A DNA stretch of 64,000 bases from Oscillospiraceae bacterium (GTDB lineage Bacteria > Bacillota > Clostridia > Oscillospirales > Acutalibacteraceae), in NCBI GenBank assembly GCA_015065425.1, contig SVQH01000002.1, forward strand, positions 39,521 to 103,520. Reading direction: 5' to 3'. The translations under genes were made by a program, and so were the position numbers. Positions 7,892 to 17,386 of this stretch are shown piece after piece (position 1 is the stretch's first letter; each line of letters starts with the position of its first letter). A model generated the notes under the pieces. It had not been told where the DNA came from, searched no databases, and was given only the letters and a program-made list of their open reading frames with translations.

Positions 7892-9223
7892 ATGACAAGG
7901 GAACAGACTGTTAAAGAAATTGCCCGAAAAATAGCCGCACAGGGCGGCAGAGCCTATTATGTGGGCGGCTTTGTCCGTGACAGGCTTCTCGGCATTGAAA
8001 ATAAGGATATTGATATTGAAGTACACTCGGTTGATGTGCAGAGTCTTCGGAAAATTTTATCCGAAGCGGGAGAAATTCTCGAAATGGGCGAGTCCTTCGG
8101 GATTTTTTCTCTGAAAGGCTTCGATATTGATATTGCCATGCCCAGAAGCGAGGCGGTAACGGGCAGAGGACACAGAGATTTTGCAATAAGTGTCGATCCG
8201 TTTATCGGAACAAAAAAAGCGGCAGAAAGAAGAGATTTTACCGTAAATGCTCTTATGGAGGATGTGCTTACAGGGGAGATTATCGATCATTTCGGAGGAA
8301 AAAATGACCTGAAAAATAAAATACTGCGTCATGTGAATGACAGCAGCTTCCCCGAGGATCCTCTGAGAGTTCTTCGCCTTGCCCGGTTTTCTGCAAGGTT
8401 CGATTTTTCGGTGGCTGAGGAAACAAAGGAGCTTTGCAGGCATATAGATTTATCCTCTCTTTCAAAAGAAAGGATAGAAGGGGAGATGAAAAAAGCTTTG
8501 ATGAAAGCTGAAAAGCCGTCCGTTTTTTTTGAAGTGTTAAGAGAAGTGAACGGTCTTGACTACTGGTTTCCCGAAATAAAAAAACTCATAGGGCTTCCTC
8601 AGAATCCTGTTTTTCATCCCGAAGGGGATGTGTGGGTACACACCATGATGGTGCTGGATACAGGTGCTTTATACAGAGAAAAAACAAGCGAACCGTATTA
8701 TTTTATGCTCTCGTGTCTTTGTCATGACCTCGGAAAAATAATTTCTACCGAGGAGATTGACGGAGTTATACATTCTTATGAGCATGAGAAACGCGGCATT
8801 AGTCTCATAAAGGATTTTCTCGGCAGAATAACAAATGAAAAAGAGCTTATTTCCTATGTTCTCAATATGACGTTGCTTCACATGAAGCCCTTTGTTATGA
8901 CAAGAGCAGGGTCGTCCGTAAAATCCGTGAATAAGCTTTTTGATGAAAGTATTGCCCCCGAAGACCTTATTTATCTTTCATCCTGTGACAATTTCGGAAG
9001 ACATGATGATATACAAAAAGAGCTGCTCGAAAAATATGAAGTATATAAAGAGTATATGTCCCGACCCTTTGTTCAGGGAAAAGACCTTATAGAAGCAGGA
9101 CTTGTGCCGAATAAGAGTTTTTCTGAAATTTTAGCCTATGCACATAAGCTGAGACTTGCAGGAATAAAAAAAGAAAGTGCCCTGAAACAGACACTTTCTT
9201 ATGCAAGAAAATTTAAGAAATAA
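7892..9223 (+). CDS. cca: CCA tRNA nucleotidyltransferase with HD domain
   Basis: This 443-residue enzyme adds or repairs the 3' CCA of tRNA. The class II polymerase-beta domain shows 'YYVGGFVRDRLLG', the catalytic DIDIE motif, 'RRDFTVNALMED' and the 'EDPLRVLRLARFSARF' template-binding helix. A C-terminal HD phosphohydrolase domain is marked by 'HTMMVLD' and 'CLCHDLGK' near residues 250-290. I chose ATG 7892 (RBS GGAAGAAGG) rather than the in-frame ATG 7832, which would lie inside coaX and ahead of a terminator hairpin. Confidence 0.9.
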   Translation: MTREQTVKEIARKIAAQGGRAYYVGGFVRDRLLGIENKDIDIEVHSVDVQSLRKILSEAGEILEMGESFGIFSLKGFDIDIAMPRSEAVTGRGHRDFAISVDPFIGTKKAAERRDFTVNALMEDVLTGEIIDHFGGKNDLKNKILRHVNDSSFPEDPLRVLRLARFSARFDFSVAEETKELCRHIDLSSLSKERIEGEMKKALMKAEKPSVFFEVLREVNGLDYWFPEIKKLIGLPQNPVFHPEGDVWVHTMMVLDTGALYREKTSEPYYFMLSCLCHDLGKIISTEEIDGVIHSYEHEKRGISLIKDFLGRITNEKELISYVLNMTLLHMKPFVMTRAGSSVKSVNKLFDESIAPEDLIYLSSCDNFGRHDDIQKELLEKYEVYKEYMSRPFVQGKDLIEAGLVPNKSFSEILAYAHKLRLAGIKKESALKQTLSYARKFKK

Positions 9224-9233
9224 AACACATAAA

Positions 9234-10763
9234 TTATGATTTATTATCAGGGAACACGGGATAAGTTCTTCTGTACAGGGAATTGATTTTTTTGAAATAA
9301 GCCGTATCCACGCTGTCGATGGTATCTTTTGTTGTGCGGTATCTCCAGTTTTTTTCGGGAACGCCCGGAATGTTCATTCTTGCATCGCTTCCGAAGCCGC
9401 ACATGTCCTGGAAAGCAATGACAGCAGTGTTTGATGAGGATTTCCACACGGCTTCAATAATTTTACGGCAGCTTTCCGAATGGAATCCTCCGTCTCCCCA
9501 GTTGTTACCCGTAAAGCCCACATAATCGAGAGCAAATGCTCTCTCTTTTTCGTTTGCTTCCCACAGCCATCCGAGAAGGGTATTGTTGTCGTGAGTGCCG
9601 CAGTAGTTCACGGAATTTATCACCGTGTTGTGAGGCATGTGGAGTGAATCTCCGTCAGGCTCAAAGCCGAACTGTACGACCTTCATTCCGGGGAAGCCCG
9701 AGTCTGCAAGAAGCTTTGTTACGTCCTCACCGAAAATGCCGAGATCTTCTGCAATTATGGGAAGGTCTCCGAAGGTCTTTTTTATTTCATTGAACAGCTT
9801 CATGCCGGGACCTGTTATCCATTCGCCGTTTTTTGCCGTCTTTGATGAAGCGGGTATTTTCCAGTAGGATGCAAAGGCTCTGAAATGGTCAATTCGTACA
9901 CAGTCATAAGTCTTGAAACACTGCTTTATACGGGACAGCCACCATTTGTAGCTGTCCTTTTCCATATATTCCCAGTTGTAAAGGGGATTTCCCCATAACT
10001 GACCGTCCTCGGAAAAGTAGTCGGGGGGACAGCCTGCAACAGCTTCGGGCTTCAGTGTTTCTTTGTCTATCTGAAACTGTGCAGTGTCAGCCCATACGTC
10101 GGCAGAGTCCATTGCAACATATATGGGCATATCTCCGATAATTGCTATACCTTTTTTGTTTACATAAGCTTTTATTTCGTTCCACTGCTTAAAGAAGATG
10201 TACTGGGTGAATTTCCAGAAGGCACAGTCTTCTTCAAATTCACGGCGGTGGTTTTTTGCTGTTTTATAACGGGAATATTTCTCATCCCATTCCCACCAGG
10301 GCTTGTCGTTGTGTTTTTCTTTCAGTGCCATAAACAGAGAAAAATCAGCAAGCCAGGGATTTTCTTCGGAGAAAGTGCGTACTTCCTCGGCAATTTCGGA
10401 AGAGATTCGTGAAAAAGCCTTTTTCAGAAGCTTCATCCTTTTTTCGGAAGCAAATTCGTAATCGGCTGTATAAGGTGAGCCTGTATATATGTTTTCTTCA
10501 TATTCTTCCCGTGTGCAAAGTCCGTCTTTATATAAGGCTTTGGGGTCAATAAAAAGGATGTTCCCCGCAAAGGCTGAAGCTGAACAGTAAGGGGAGTTAG
10601 CTTTATCCACGGGGTTGAAGGGAAGCACCTGCCAGTAACCGAAATTCATTTCGTGAAGTTTGTCTGCAAAATACATGCAGTTTTCGTCAAATACTCCGAT
10701 TCCGTATTCTGACGGAATCGTTGAGATGTGCATGAGCACACCTGCTGCTCTGTTTTTTAACAT
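9234..10763 (-). CDS. malQ: 4-alpha-glucanotransferase (amylomaltase), GH77
   Basis: The 509-residue MalQ transfers alpha-1,4-glucan segments between maltodextrins. Catalytic motifs are present: 'CVRIDHFRAF' with the nucleophile Asp, 'IIAEDLG' with the acid/base Glu and 'GTHDNNTLLGW' with the third carboxylate. 'RAAGVLMHISTIPSEYGIG' and 'VLPFNPVDKANSPYCSASAFAGN' are typical N-terminal substrate motifs. The start is set at ATG 10763, preceded by AAAGGATAA; upstream in-frame codons to 10829 lack an RBS. It diverges from the GH3 glycan operon. Confidence 0.94.
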   Translation of the reverse strand: MLKNRAAGVLMHISTIPSEYGIGVFDENCMYFADKLHEMNFGYWQVLPFNPVDKANSPYCSASAFAGNILFIDPKALYKDGLCTREEYEENIYTGSPYTADYEFASEKRMKLLKKAFSRISSEIAEEVRTFSEENPWLADFSLFMALKEKHNDKPWWEWDEKYSRYKTAKNHRREFEEDCAFWKFTQYIFFKQWNEIKAYVNKKGIAIIGDMPIYVAMDSADVWADTAQFQIDKETLKPEAVAGCPPDYFSEDGQLWGNPLYNWEYMEKDSYKWWLSRIKQCFKTYDCVRIDHFRAFASYWKIPASSKTAKNGEWITGPGMKLFNEIKKTFGDLPIIAEDLGIFGEDVTKLLADSGFPGMKVVQFGFEPDGDSLHMPHNTVINSVNYCGTHDNNTLLGWLWEANEKERAFALDYVGFTGNNWGDGGFHSESCRKIIEAVWKSSSNTAVIAFQDMCGFGSDARMNIPGVPEKNWRYRTTKDTIDSVDTAYFKKINSLYRRTYPVFPDNKS

Positions 10764-10822
10764 TTTACCATTATCCTTTGTATAAGTGATTTTAAGAAGT
10801 ATTTTACCACAGTGACTTTTGG

Positions 10823-10851
10823 TTGACAATACATTTTTTTATTGTTATTAT
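10823..10851 (+). promoter_or_regulatory. Promoter of the GH3 glycan operon
   Basis: A consensus TTGACA (10823-10828), a 17-nt spacer and TATTAT (10846-10851). ATG 10892 lies about 35 nt beyond the expected transcript start. Confidence 0.7.
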
Positions 10852-10891
10852 AAATTATAAACAAAATTATTCATTTTGGGGGATTTGCATT

Positions 10892-12913
10892 ATGCTTAAT
10901 GACAAAAAATACAGACTTTCCTTTACAGCAGAAGCTGAGAAGCTTGTTGAGCAGATGAGCCTTCGGGAAAAGGTCGTTCTTCTGGCGGGACACTGTAAAT
11001 GGTATCAGAGTATGGGTATCGGAAGTTATAATTCTTTTCCTTACGGGGCCGGCGGTAATGACAGACTCGGTATTTCTCAGATGCTGTTCTGTGACGGCCC
11101 CAGAGGTTGTGTCAGCGGAAATTCCACCTGTTTCCCCGTTACCATGGCAAGAGGTGCAACATTTGACCCTGAGCTTGAAGAAAGGGTAGGCAACGCCATT
11201 GCAAAGGAGATAAGAGCAAACGGCGGTAACTTTTTCGGCGGTGTCTGCATAAATGTTCCTTATAATCCGGGCGGCGGCAGAAGTCAGGAGACCTTCGGTG
11301 AAGACAGTGTTCATATAGGAAAAATGGCATCTGCACTGGTAAAAGGTGTACAGGATGAAAGTGTAATTGCATGTATAAAGCATTTTGCTTTCAACAGTAT
11401 GGAAAATTCCCGTTTCTGGGTTAATATCAATGCTGACAAGAGAACAGAAAGAGAGATATATCTCCGCCATTTCAAAGAATGTATAGATGCAGGTGCGGCT
11501 GCTGTAATGAGTTCATACAACAGATATCGGGGACATTTCAACGGAGCCAATAATTATCTTCTGAGAGATGTCTTAAAAGGTGAATGGGATTTTGACGGAT
11601 TTGTAGTTTCTGACTTTTTCTTCGGACTTCATAACACGTCGGGCGGCATGAATGCCGGTCTTGATGTGGAAATGAACATAAGGAGGAAATATACTTACGG
11701 CAATATAAAACGGGCACTTAAAAAAGGTAAAATTACGGAAAATCAGATAAATGAAGCCTCTGTCAGAATTGTAAGAACCATACTTGCTGCCGAAAACGCA
11801 AAGGGCGACAGGGAATATCCGAAGGAGCTTATTGCCTGTGAAGAGCATATAGCACTCGCAAAGGAAGTTGCAGACAAGAGTATAACGCTCATAAAAAATG
11901 AAAACGGACTTCTTCCCCTTGATGTAAATAAAATCAGAAGCATAGCCCTTGTCGGCGACCTTGCAGATGAGGAAAACATCGGTGATAACGGTTCAAGTCA
12001 GGTGCATCCTCCCTATATAAAAACCGTAAAGCAAGCTATTGAAGAAAATTATCCCGAGGCACACATGACATATATTCCCACTGCCGAAGTAAAAGACCGT
12101 CATTATATAATACAGCATGCAGATGCAGTTATACTTGTATGCGGAATGAAGCATTCCGACGAGGGTGAGTATATAGTTGTAATAGGCGGAGACAGAAAAG
12201 AGCTGGGACTTAAGAAAAAAGAAGTCAGTATGATAAAGGAAGTGGCAGAACTCAATAAAAATACCGCTGTTGTGCTCATGGGCGGCAATATGATAAGAAT
12301 GAGTGAATGGCACGGGGGGGTAAGTGCCGTACTGATGGCTTATTATCCCGGTATGGAGGGCGGTACCTCCATTGCCGATGTCATTTTCGGAAAAGTGAAT
12401 CCCGGAGGAAAGCTTCCTTTCGTAATCGGTAAAAAGGACAGTGATTTCCCCGAGGTAAGATGGCAGGCTTTAGAGCAGTATTACGGTTATTATCACGGCT
12501 ACAAAAAACTGCTTCGTGACAACAAAACCGAGGATTATCCCTACGGCTTCGGACTTTCATATACTGATTTCCGCATTTCCGAGCCTGTGATGTCACATAT
12601 CGACAAGGATACGGCAGTTTTTACTGTTGATGTAAAAAATATCGGTTCCCGTGAAGGCAGTGAGACAGTGCAGCTCTATATAGGATATGCAAACAGTGCC
12701 GTAGAAAGACCCGTAAGAGAGCTTCGTGACTTCAGGCGTGTTTATCTCGGTGCAGGTGAGAGTGCACAGGTAAAGCTTTCAGTCAGAAAGGCAGACCTCT
12801 CCTACTACGGAGAAAACGGCTTCACTGAAGAAGATATTACATATATTGCATACATCGGCAATTCGGAAAAGGATGCAAGAGAACACAGAACAGAGTTTGA
12901 ATTCAGTTTATGA
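10892..12913 (+). CDS. GH3 beta-glucosidase-like hydrolase
   Basis: This 673-residue GH3 protein has the N-terminal TIM barrel (KH motif at K163-H164; nucleophile D241 in VVSDF), the alpha/beta sandwich domain and a C-terminal fibronectin III-like domain ('VFTVDVKNIGSREGSETVQLY'). No signal peptide is present, so it probably cleaves imported beta-linked oligosaccharides inside the cell. The usual SDW is SDF here, a conservative change. ATG 10892 is supported by GGGGGA seven bases upstream; the longer frame to 10823 overlaps the promoter. It heads a four-gene operon with 8-17-nt spacings. Confidence 0.9.
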   Translation: MLNDKKYRLSFTAEAEKLVEQMSLREKVVLLAGHCKWYQSMGIGSYNSFPYGAGGNDRLGISQMLFCDGPRGCVSGNSTCFPVTMARGATFDPELEERVGNAIAKEIRANGGNFFGGVCINVPYNPGGGRSQETFGEDSVHIGKMASALVKGVQDESVIACIKHFAFNSMENSRFWVNINADKRTEREIYLRHFKECIDAGAAAVMSSYNRYRGHFNGANNYLLRDVLKGEWDFDGFVVSDFFFGLHNTSGGMNAGLDVEMNIRRKYTYGNIKRALKKGKITENQINEASVRIVRTILAAENAKGDREYPKELIACEEHIALAKEVADKSITLIKNENGLLPLDVNKIRSIALVGDLADEENIGDNGSSQVHPPYIKTVKQAIEENYPEAHMTYIPTAEVKDRHYIIQHADAVILVCGMKHSDEGEYIVVIGGDRKELGLKKKEVSMIKEVAELNKNTAVVLMGGNMIRMSEWHGGVSAVLMAYYPGMEGGTSIADVIFGKVNPGGKLPFVIGKKDSDFPEVRWQALEQYYGYYHGYKKLLRDNKTEDYPYGFGLSYTDFRISEPVMSHIDKDTAVFTVDVKNIGSREGSETVQLYIGYANSAVERPVRELRDFRRVYLGAGESAQVKLSVRKADLSYYGENGFTEEDITYIAYIGNSEKDAREHRTEFEFSL

Positions 12914-12925
12914 TTTTGGTGTAGT

Positions 12926-13945
12926 ATGAAAAAAAATGATTTTTCTCCCGATGAGTTTTTTAAGGATTTGTATAATAACAGACCTTGTCCTTATGAAAAC
13001 ATAAAGGACAGTGATATTACCGTTAAAAGCAGAGATATAAAGGAAGAATTAAAAAAGGTTTTTGCTTTGGATAATATTCCCGGAAAAACAGAGGAACTGA
13101 CAACACATATCCTCAAAGAAGAAAAAAGAAAGAACTATATTATCAGAACATTTTCTGTTGAAATCTGTAAAAACTGGAATATGCTCTGTTATCTTCTTGT
13201 GCCTGAAAAGCCTTCCTTGTACGGCGTGGTAGCAGTTCCCGGACACGGCTACGGGGTCAGGCAGATTATAAGACAGGGAAAAAACGGAAAATACAGAAAA
13301 ATAAATTTCTTTGATAATTACCAGAAAAATTTTGCTGAAGAACTGGCTTTGAGAGGTAACACAGTCATTGCCTTTGAGCCTGTTGCCTTCGGAAAAGCGA
13401 GATTAAAAAAGGACAGCAGAAAGCCTTTTTATATTTCATCCTGTGAGACGGTTTCCATGCATTCGTTGATGTACGGTTTTTCTGCCGCCTCTCTTCGGGT
13501 ATATCAGGCAATAAGATGCATTGATATACTCCAAAAAGAGGGTCTGTCCCGTTTCGGAATAATGGGTATTTCCGGCGGAGGACTTGTGTCGCTTTATACA
13601 TCCCTGCTTGACGACAGAATTGAAAAGACCGTGATATCGGGATACGTAAATACCTTCGGGAAAAGTGTGCTTTCTATGTGGCACTGTCCCGATAATTATA
13701 TTCCCGCACTTCTGAGAGTGGGAGATATGTATGATTTTGCCGCAGCACTTGCACCGAAAAAGCTTCTTATTGAATGCGGGAAAAAAGATAAGCTTTTTCC
13801 CGTTGATGCGTCTTCCGAAGCCATTGAAAAGATTGCTGAGGTATATGAAAAGCTCGGTGTCAGGGATAATTTTAAGTACGACGTGCATGAGGGAAAACAT
13901 CAGGTATCGGGTCGTTTGTCCTTTGATTTTTTCAATGAAATATAG
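12926..13945 (+). CDS. Alpha/beta-hydrolase esterase (acetyl-xylan-esterase / dienelactone-hydrolase-like)
   Basis: The 339-residue protein shows an oxyanion-hole strand 'GVVAVPGHGYG' and the nucleophile elbow GISGGG with S216; the closing His is in 'HEGKHQVSG'. It resembles the large alpha/beta-hydrolase group that includes acetyl-xylan esterases and glucuronoyl or feruloyl esterases. It lacks a signal peptide. The gap from the GH3 gene is only 12 nt and the RBS is weak (TTTTGGTG), suggesting coupling. Deacylation of oligosaccharides taken up for the neighbouring hydrolases is the most likely job, inferred from context. Confidence 0.75.
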   Translation: MKKNDFSPDEFFKDLYNNRPCPYENIKDSDITVKSRDIKEELKKVFALDNIPGKTEELTTHILKEEKRKNYIIRTFSVEICKNWNMLCYLLVPEKPSLYGVVAVPGHGYGVRQIIRQGKNGKYRKINFFDNYQKNFAEELALRGNTVIAFEPVAFGKARLKKDSRKPFYISSCETVSMHSLMYGFSAASLRVYQAIRCIDILQKEGLSRFGIMGISGGGLVSLYTSLLDDRIEKTVISGYVNTFGKSVLSMWHCPDNYIPALLRVGDMYDFAAALAPKKLLIECGKKDKLFPVDASSEAIEKIAEVYEKLGVRDNFKYDVHEGKHQVSGRLSFDFFNEI

Positions 13946-13962
13946 TTTCGGAGGGAGAATAT

Positions 13963-14850
13963 ATGCGTGAATTCATATTCGGTACGGATTGGTGGACGGA
14001 TTGCGATGACCTGGCGGCAATGAGAATACTTCTCCGTGCTCATAAGGAAGGTAAAATAAAGCTTCTCGGAGTGGGAATAAATGCCTGTATGGAGTTTTCC
14101 GTTCCTTCTGTTGACGGTTTTATAGCACTTGAGGGAGTCACGGACATCCCTCTCGGAATTGACCTTAAAGGTACCGATTTCGAGGGGACACATCTGAAAT
14201 ATCAGAAAAATCTTGCCCCGTTTTCCGTAAATTATAAAAAGAATGAGGATGCAGAGGATGCAGTAAAACTTTACAGACGCTTACTTCGTGATTGCGAAGG
14301 CAAAGTTGAGATAGTTGAAGTGGGTTTTCTTCAGGTCTTTGCTGAGCTGCTTCTGAGTAAGCCGGATGAAATATCCGAAAAAACAGGGCTTGAACTCGTC
14401 CGTGAAAAGGTGAAAAAAGTCTGGGTAATGGCAGGTAAATGGGACGAACAGGGCGGAAAAGAACACAATTTCTGTAATAATCACCGTTCAAGAACAGGCG
14501 GTGAAATATTTTGCCGTCTGTGTCCCGTTTCCGTGACATTTTTAGGCTTTGAAGCAGGGGAAAATGTCATTTCGGGAAACGAGCTTTCAGATGACGACTT
14601 TTTATATAAAAGCTTCTGTGACCACGGAAGCAGTAAGGGCAGATGTTCATGGGATCCCTTAACGGCACTTCTTGCTGTTACGGGGGATGAAAAAAGTGCA
14701 GGATATGACTATGTACAGGGCAGAGCTTCCGTGGATGAAATCGGAGGCAGAAATTATTTTACGGCTGATGAAAAGGGTCCGCACAGATATGTAATTCCCT
14801 TATATGACAGCAAGTATTATCAGGATAAAATAAATGAAATTATCAACTGA
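13963..14850 (+). CDS. Inosine/uridine nucleoside-hydrolase-like protein
   Basis: This 295-residue protein begins with 'FIFGTDWWTDCDDLAAMRIL', a variant of the DTDxGxDDAxA calcium-binding motif of nucleoside N-ribohydrolases. The C-terminal 'GRCSWDPLTALLAV' matches the family's conserved D-P segment. The first Asp cluster differs from true nucleosidases (WWTDCDD), so the substrate could be another N- or O-riboside. It sits within a glycan-degradation operon (17 nt after the esterase, 8 nt before the GH-A protein), which is unusual for nucleoside salvage. RBS GGAGGGAG precedes the ATG. Confidence 0.75.
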   Translation: MREFIFGTDWWTDCDDLAAMRILLRAHKEGKIKLLGVGINACMEFSVPSVDGFIALEGVTDIPLGIDLKGTDFEGTHLKYQKNLAPFSVNYKKNEDAEDAVKLYRRLLRDCEGKVEIVEVGFLQVFAELLLSKPDEISEKTGLELVREKVKKVWVMAGKWDEQGGKEHNFCNNHRSRTGGEIFCRLCPVSVTFLGFEAGENVISGNELSDDDFLYKSFCDHGSSKGRCSWDPLTALLAVTGDEKSAGYDYVQGRASVDEIGGRNYFTADEKGPHRYVIPLYDSKYYQDKINEIIN

Positions 14851-14858
14851 GGTGTTCT

Positions 14859-17309
14859 ATGAAAAAGTATCAGAAAGTTTTGTTGAGCTTGCTTATTATT
14901 ACTGTCTGTGCCGTGGCTTTTGCCTTTGGTATATTTGCAAAGCTTGCCGTACCTACCGTTACGGTTGATTTTTCGTCTCAGTCTGAGCTTACGGGAAGGG
15001 CTTCGGGATTTTTATACGGTTTCGCTGAGGATGATATCCCCACAGCGGAAATAGCCGAGAGTATCGGTATAAACAGCCTTGCAACAAAGACTGCAGGGGG
15101 ACTTCAGCATCCCATAGGCGATGTGAGAAATGTTTCGGAAACATTTCTTTCGGCAGGCGGTGAAATGCTCATGGTATATACTCAGGATATGTATGATACA
15201 TGGTATTATCAGCTTGATTCTCTCCCTGAATATAACGAAAAGGTGAAAACTACTGTCAGCGAAATGGCATCTTCTCCCTATGCTGACAGTCTTGTTTACT
15301 GTATATATAACGAAATGGACAACGGTGCGTGGCTGGGGAATTTTTGGGAAGAGGAAAACCGTTATAAATTTTATGATGCGTGGAAGGAAACTTATGGTAT
15401 AGTAAAAGAAATCGACCCCAATGCAAAAATTGCGGGGCCGGGACATTGCGGTTATAATTATGATTTTATAAAGGAATTTTTATCATATTGCAAAGAAAAT
15501 GACTGTCTGCCCGAAGTAGTGGTCTGGCATGAATTGAGTGACCAATCAATTTATTGGATGAAGGATAATTTCAACGGATATTATTCCATCTGTGATGAAC
15601 TGGGTATTGAAAGACTTCCCGTATGTATTTCCGAATACGGACTTATGAAAACAAACGGTATTCCCGGTGAGAGTGTAAAATGGATAGCAAGACTCGAAAA
15701 GCAGGATGCTTACGGTTGTGTGGCTTATTGGAGACTTGCAAATAATCTTTCGGACACAGTGGCAGATGATGTGACTCCCAACAGTAATTACTGGGTATAT
15801 AATTTCTATGCAAAAATGAAGGGAAAAGAACTTGCCACTGAGGAATGGGATCTGTTTAATTCAAACATCGGAAACTGGCTCAAAGGTAAATATCCCCTTA
15901 TGAATAAGGGCTTTATCGCTCTTGCTTCTTACGACGAAGCGGAAGAAAAGTTTTATATTATGACAAGCGGCAGTGAGATGAACGGTAAAATCAAGATTGA
16001 AAATCTTAAGGACAGTACATTTTCCAACGGCGATAAAGTTAAAATTGAAATAAGCAGCGTAAATTTCAGAGGGCTCGGCGGTGAGGTGATTTCCCCCACT
16101 GAGGAATCGGTAATAAGCACCACCGTAAAAAACAATTCCATTACCTTCAGAACTCCTGTTGACAATAAGGAACAGGCATTTTTCATTGAAATTACAAAGG
16201 GAGAAGCTGAAAACAGAGTATATTTTTCGGATGTGACGAGAATTGAAGCCGAAAATGGCGAAGTGTCGGGCACTGCTTATGTTTCTGATGAATGTGCATA
16301 CAGTATAAGCGGGGGCGGAATTGTAAGAGATATCAATATTGATTCATCGGTAAGCTTTAGTTATAAATCGAAAAATGAAGGAAAATATGTTATCAGTCTC
16401 ATATATGCCAATGGGTCCGATGACAGTACAGAGGTTGATGTTACGGTAAACGGAAAAATCCATTCCGTTATCTGTCCTTCCACGCTTAAAAATGACTGCA
16501 CGGAAGTTGTAAGTCTTTATGCAGAGTGCAGTAAGGGAAAAAATGATATTGTAATTTCCGCAAGGGATGATAAGATGATAAGTCTTGATTTAATAGAAAT
16601 CAGTCCTCTTAAAGAAAACGAGGTTTACTTTGAAAAACTTATGTCAAGAAATGTGTCTTCCGATGAAAATGCATATTATTCCATAATGCCGACAGACGGT
16701 TACTATAAGCTTTCGGGACTTTCCGATAATAAGCAAGTCATTATAAACGGTATTACACTTGAAGATGATACAGACAGTATTTTCTATTTTTCACGGGGAT
16801 ATAACAAAATAGTCCTTCCCGACGGAGTTACTTTTACGGAAGTTGAAGCTGTTGAAAACACCGAAAACAGTATAATTATCACACCCGACGATGTAATTTA
16901 TAACTCAGGTGCAAAATCGGAAGAGGATAACAATACTTCAACGGGTAAACACATAGGATGGATAAGCTCGGAAACGGGCGGAAATGTTGAATTTACCGTA
17001 AATGTCCCCGAAGCCGGATATTATTCCTTTACCGTAGAATATGCCAATAACGAAAAGGGCGGTTATCACGATTATAATGTTGATCTTGTGGAAAGATATA
17101 TCACAGTTTCCGTAAACGGTGAAAACACCGGAAATCATTTTTTCAGAAGTACATATTCATGGGATAATTACAAAACGAAAACCATAATATTGAGTCTTTC
17201 CGCAGGGGAAAACAAAATCATTCTTTCAAATGACGGAAGCTACAGCTTCAACAATAATGTTACTTATGCTCCCGATATCGGAAGCATAACCATAAGCAAA
17301 ACAGCATAA
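14859..17309 (+). CDS. Membrane-anchored GH-A hydrolase with two CBM-like modules
   Basis: The 816-residue protein has an N-terminal hydrophobic segment (residues 7-30) acting as signal or anchor. Residues about 35-330 form a GH-A TIM barrel of the GH39-like kind, with putative acid/base E152 (YNEMD) and nucleophile E259 (SEYG). A beta-sandwich follows to about 450. Two beta-sandwich modules resembling CBM35/CBM6 begin near 465 ('TRIEAENGEVSGTA') and 670 ('VIYNSGAKSEEDN', then 'VEFTVNVPEAGYYSFTVEY'). It is the only exported member of its operon, so it likely makes the first extracellular cut in the glycan. Exact family membership is uncertain. Confidence 0.75.
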   Translation: MKKYQKVLLSLLIITVCAVAFAFGIFAKLAVPTVTVDFSSQSELTGRASGFLYGFAEDDIPTAEIAESIGINSLATKTAGGLQHPIGDVRNVSETFLSAGGEMLMVYTQDMYDTWYYQLDSLPEYNEKVKTTVSEMASSPYADSLVYCIYNEMDNGAWLGNFWEEENRYKFYDAWKETYGIVKEIDPNAKIAGPGHCGYNYDFIKEFLSYCKENDCLPEVVVWHELSDQSIYWMKDNFNGYYSICDELGIERLPVCISEYGLMKTNGIPGESVKWIARLEKQDAYGCVAYWRLANNLSDTVADDVTPNSNYWVYNFYAKMKGKELATEEWDLFNSNIGNWLKGKYPLMNKGFIALASYDEAEEKFYIMTSGSEMNGKIKIENLKDSTFSNGDKVKIEISSVNFRGLGGEVISPTEESVISTTVKNNSITFRTPVDNKEQAFFIEITKGEAENRVYFSDVTRIEAENGEVSGTAYVSDECAYSISGGGIVRDINIDSSVSFSYKSKNEGKYVISLIYANGSDDSTEVDVTVNGKIHSVICPSTLKNDCTEVVSLYAECSKGKNDIVISARDDKMISLDLIEISPLKENEVYFEKLMSRNVSSDENAYYSIMPTDGYYKLSGLSDNKQVIINGITLEDDTDSIFYFSRGYNKIVLPDGVTFTEVEAVENTENSIIITPDDVIYNSGAKSEEDNNTSTGKHIGWISSETGGNVEFTVNVPEAGYYSFTVEYANNEKGGYHDYNVDLVERYITVSVNGENTGNHFFRSTYSWDNYKTKTIILSLSAGENKIILSNDGSYSFNNNVTYAPDIGSITISKTA

Positions 17310-17319
17310 ATCATTGATA

Positions 17320-17359
17320 AACAGGCTTAGTTTTACTTGTCGGTAAAACTAAGCCTGTT
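17320..17359. terminator. Strong hairpin between convergent genes
   Basis: A perfect 17-bp stem, AACAGGCTTAGTTTTAC (17320-17336) with GTAAAACTAAGCCTGTT (17343-17359), closes a 6-nt loop. No T tract follows directly, but TTTTT comes 11 nt later. It separates the glycan operon from the Fe-S genes. Confidence 0.65.
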
Positions 17360-17386
17360 GAATTTCGGGTTTTTGAGTTGGTTTAA

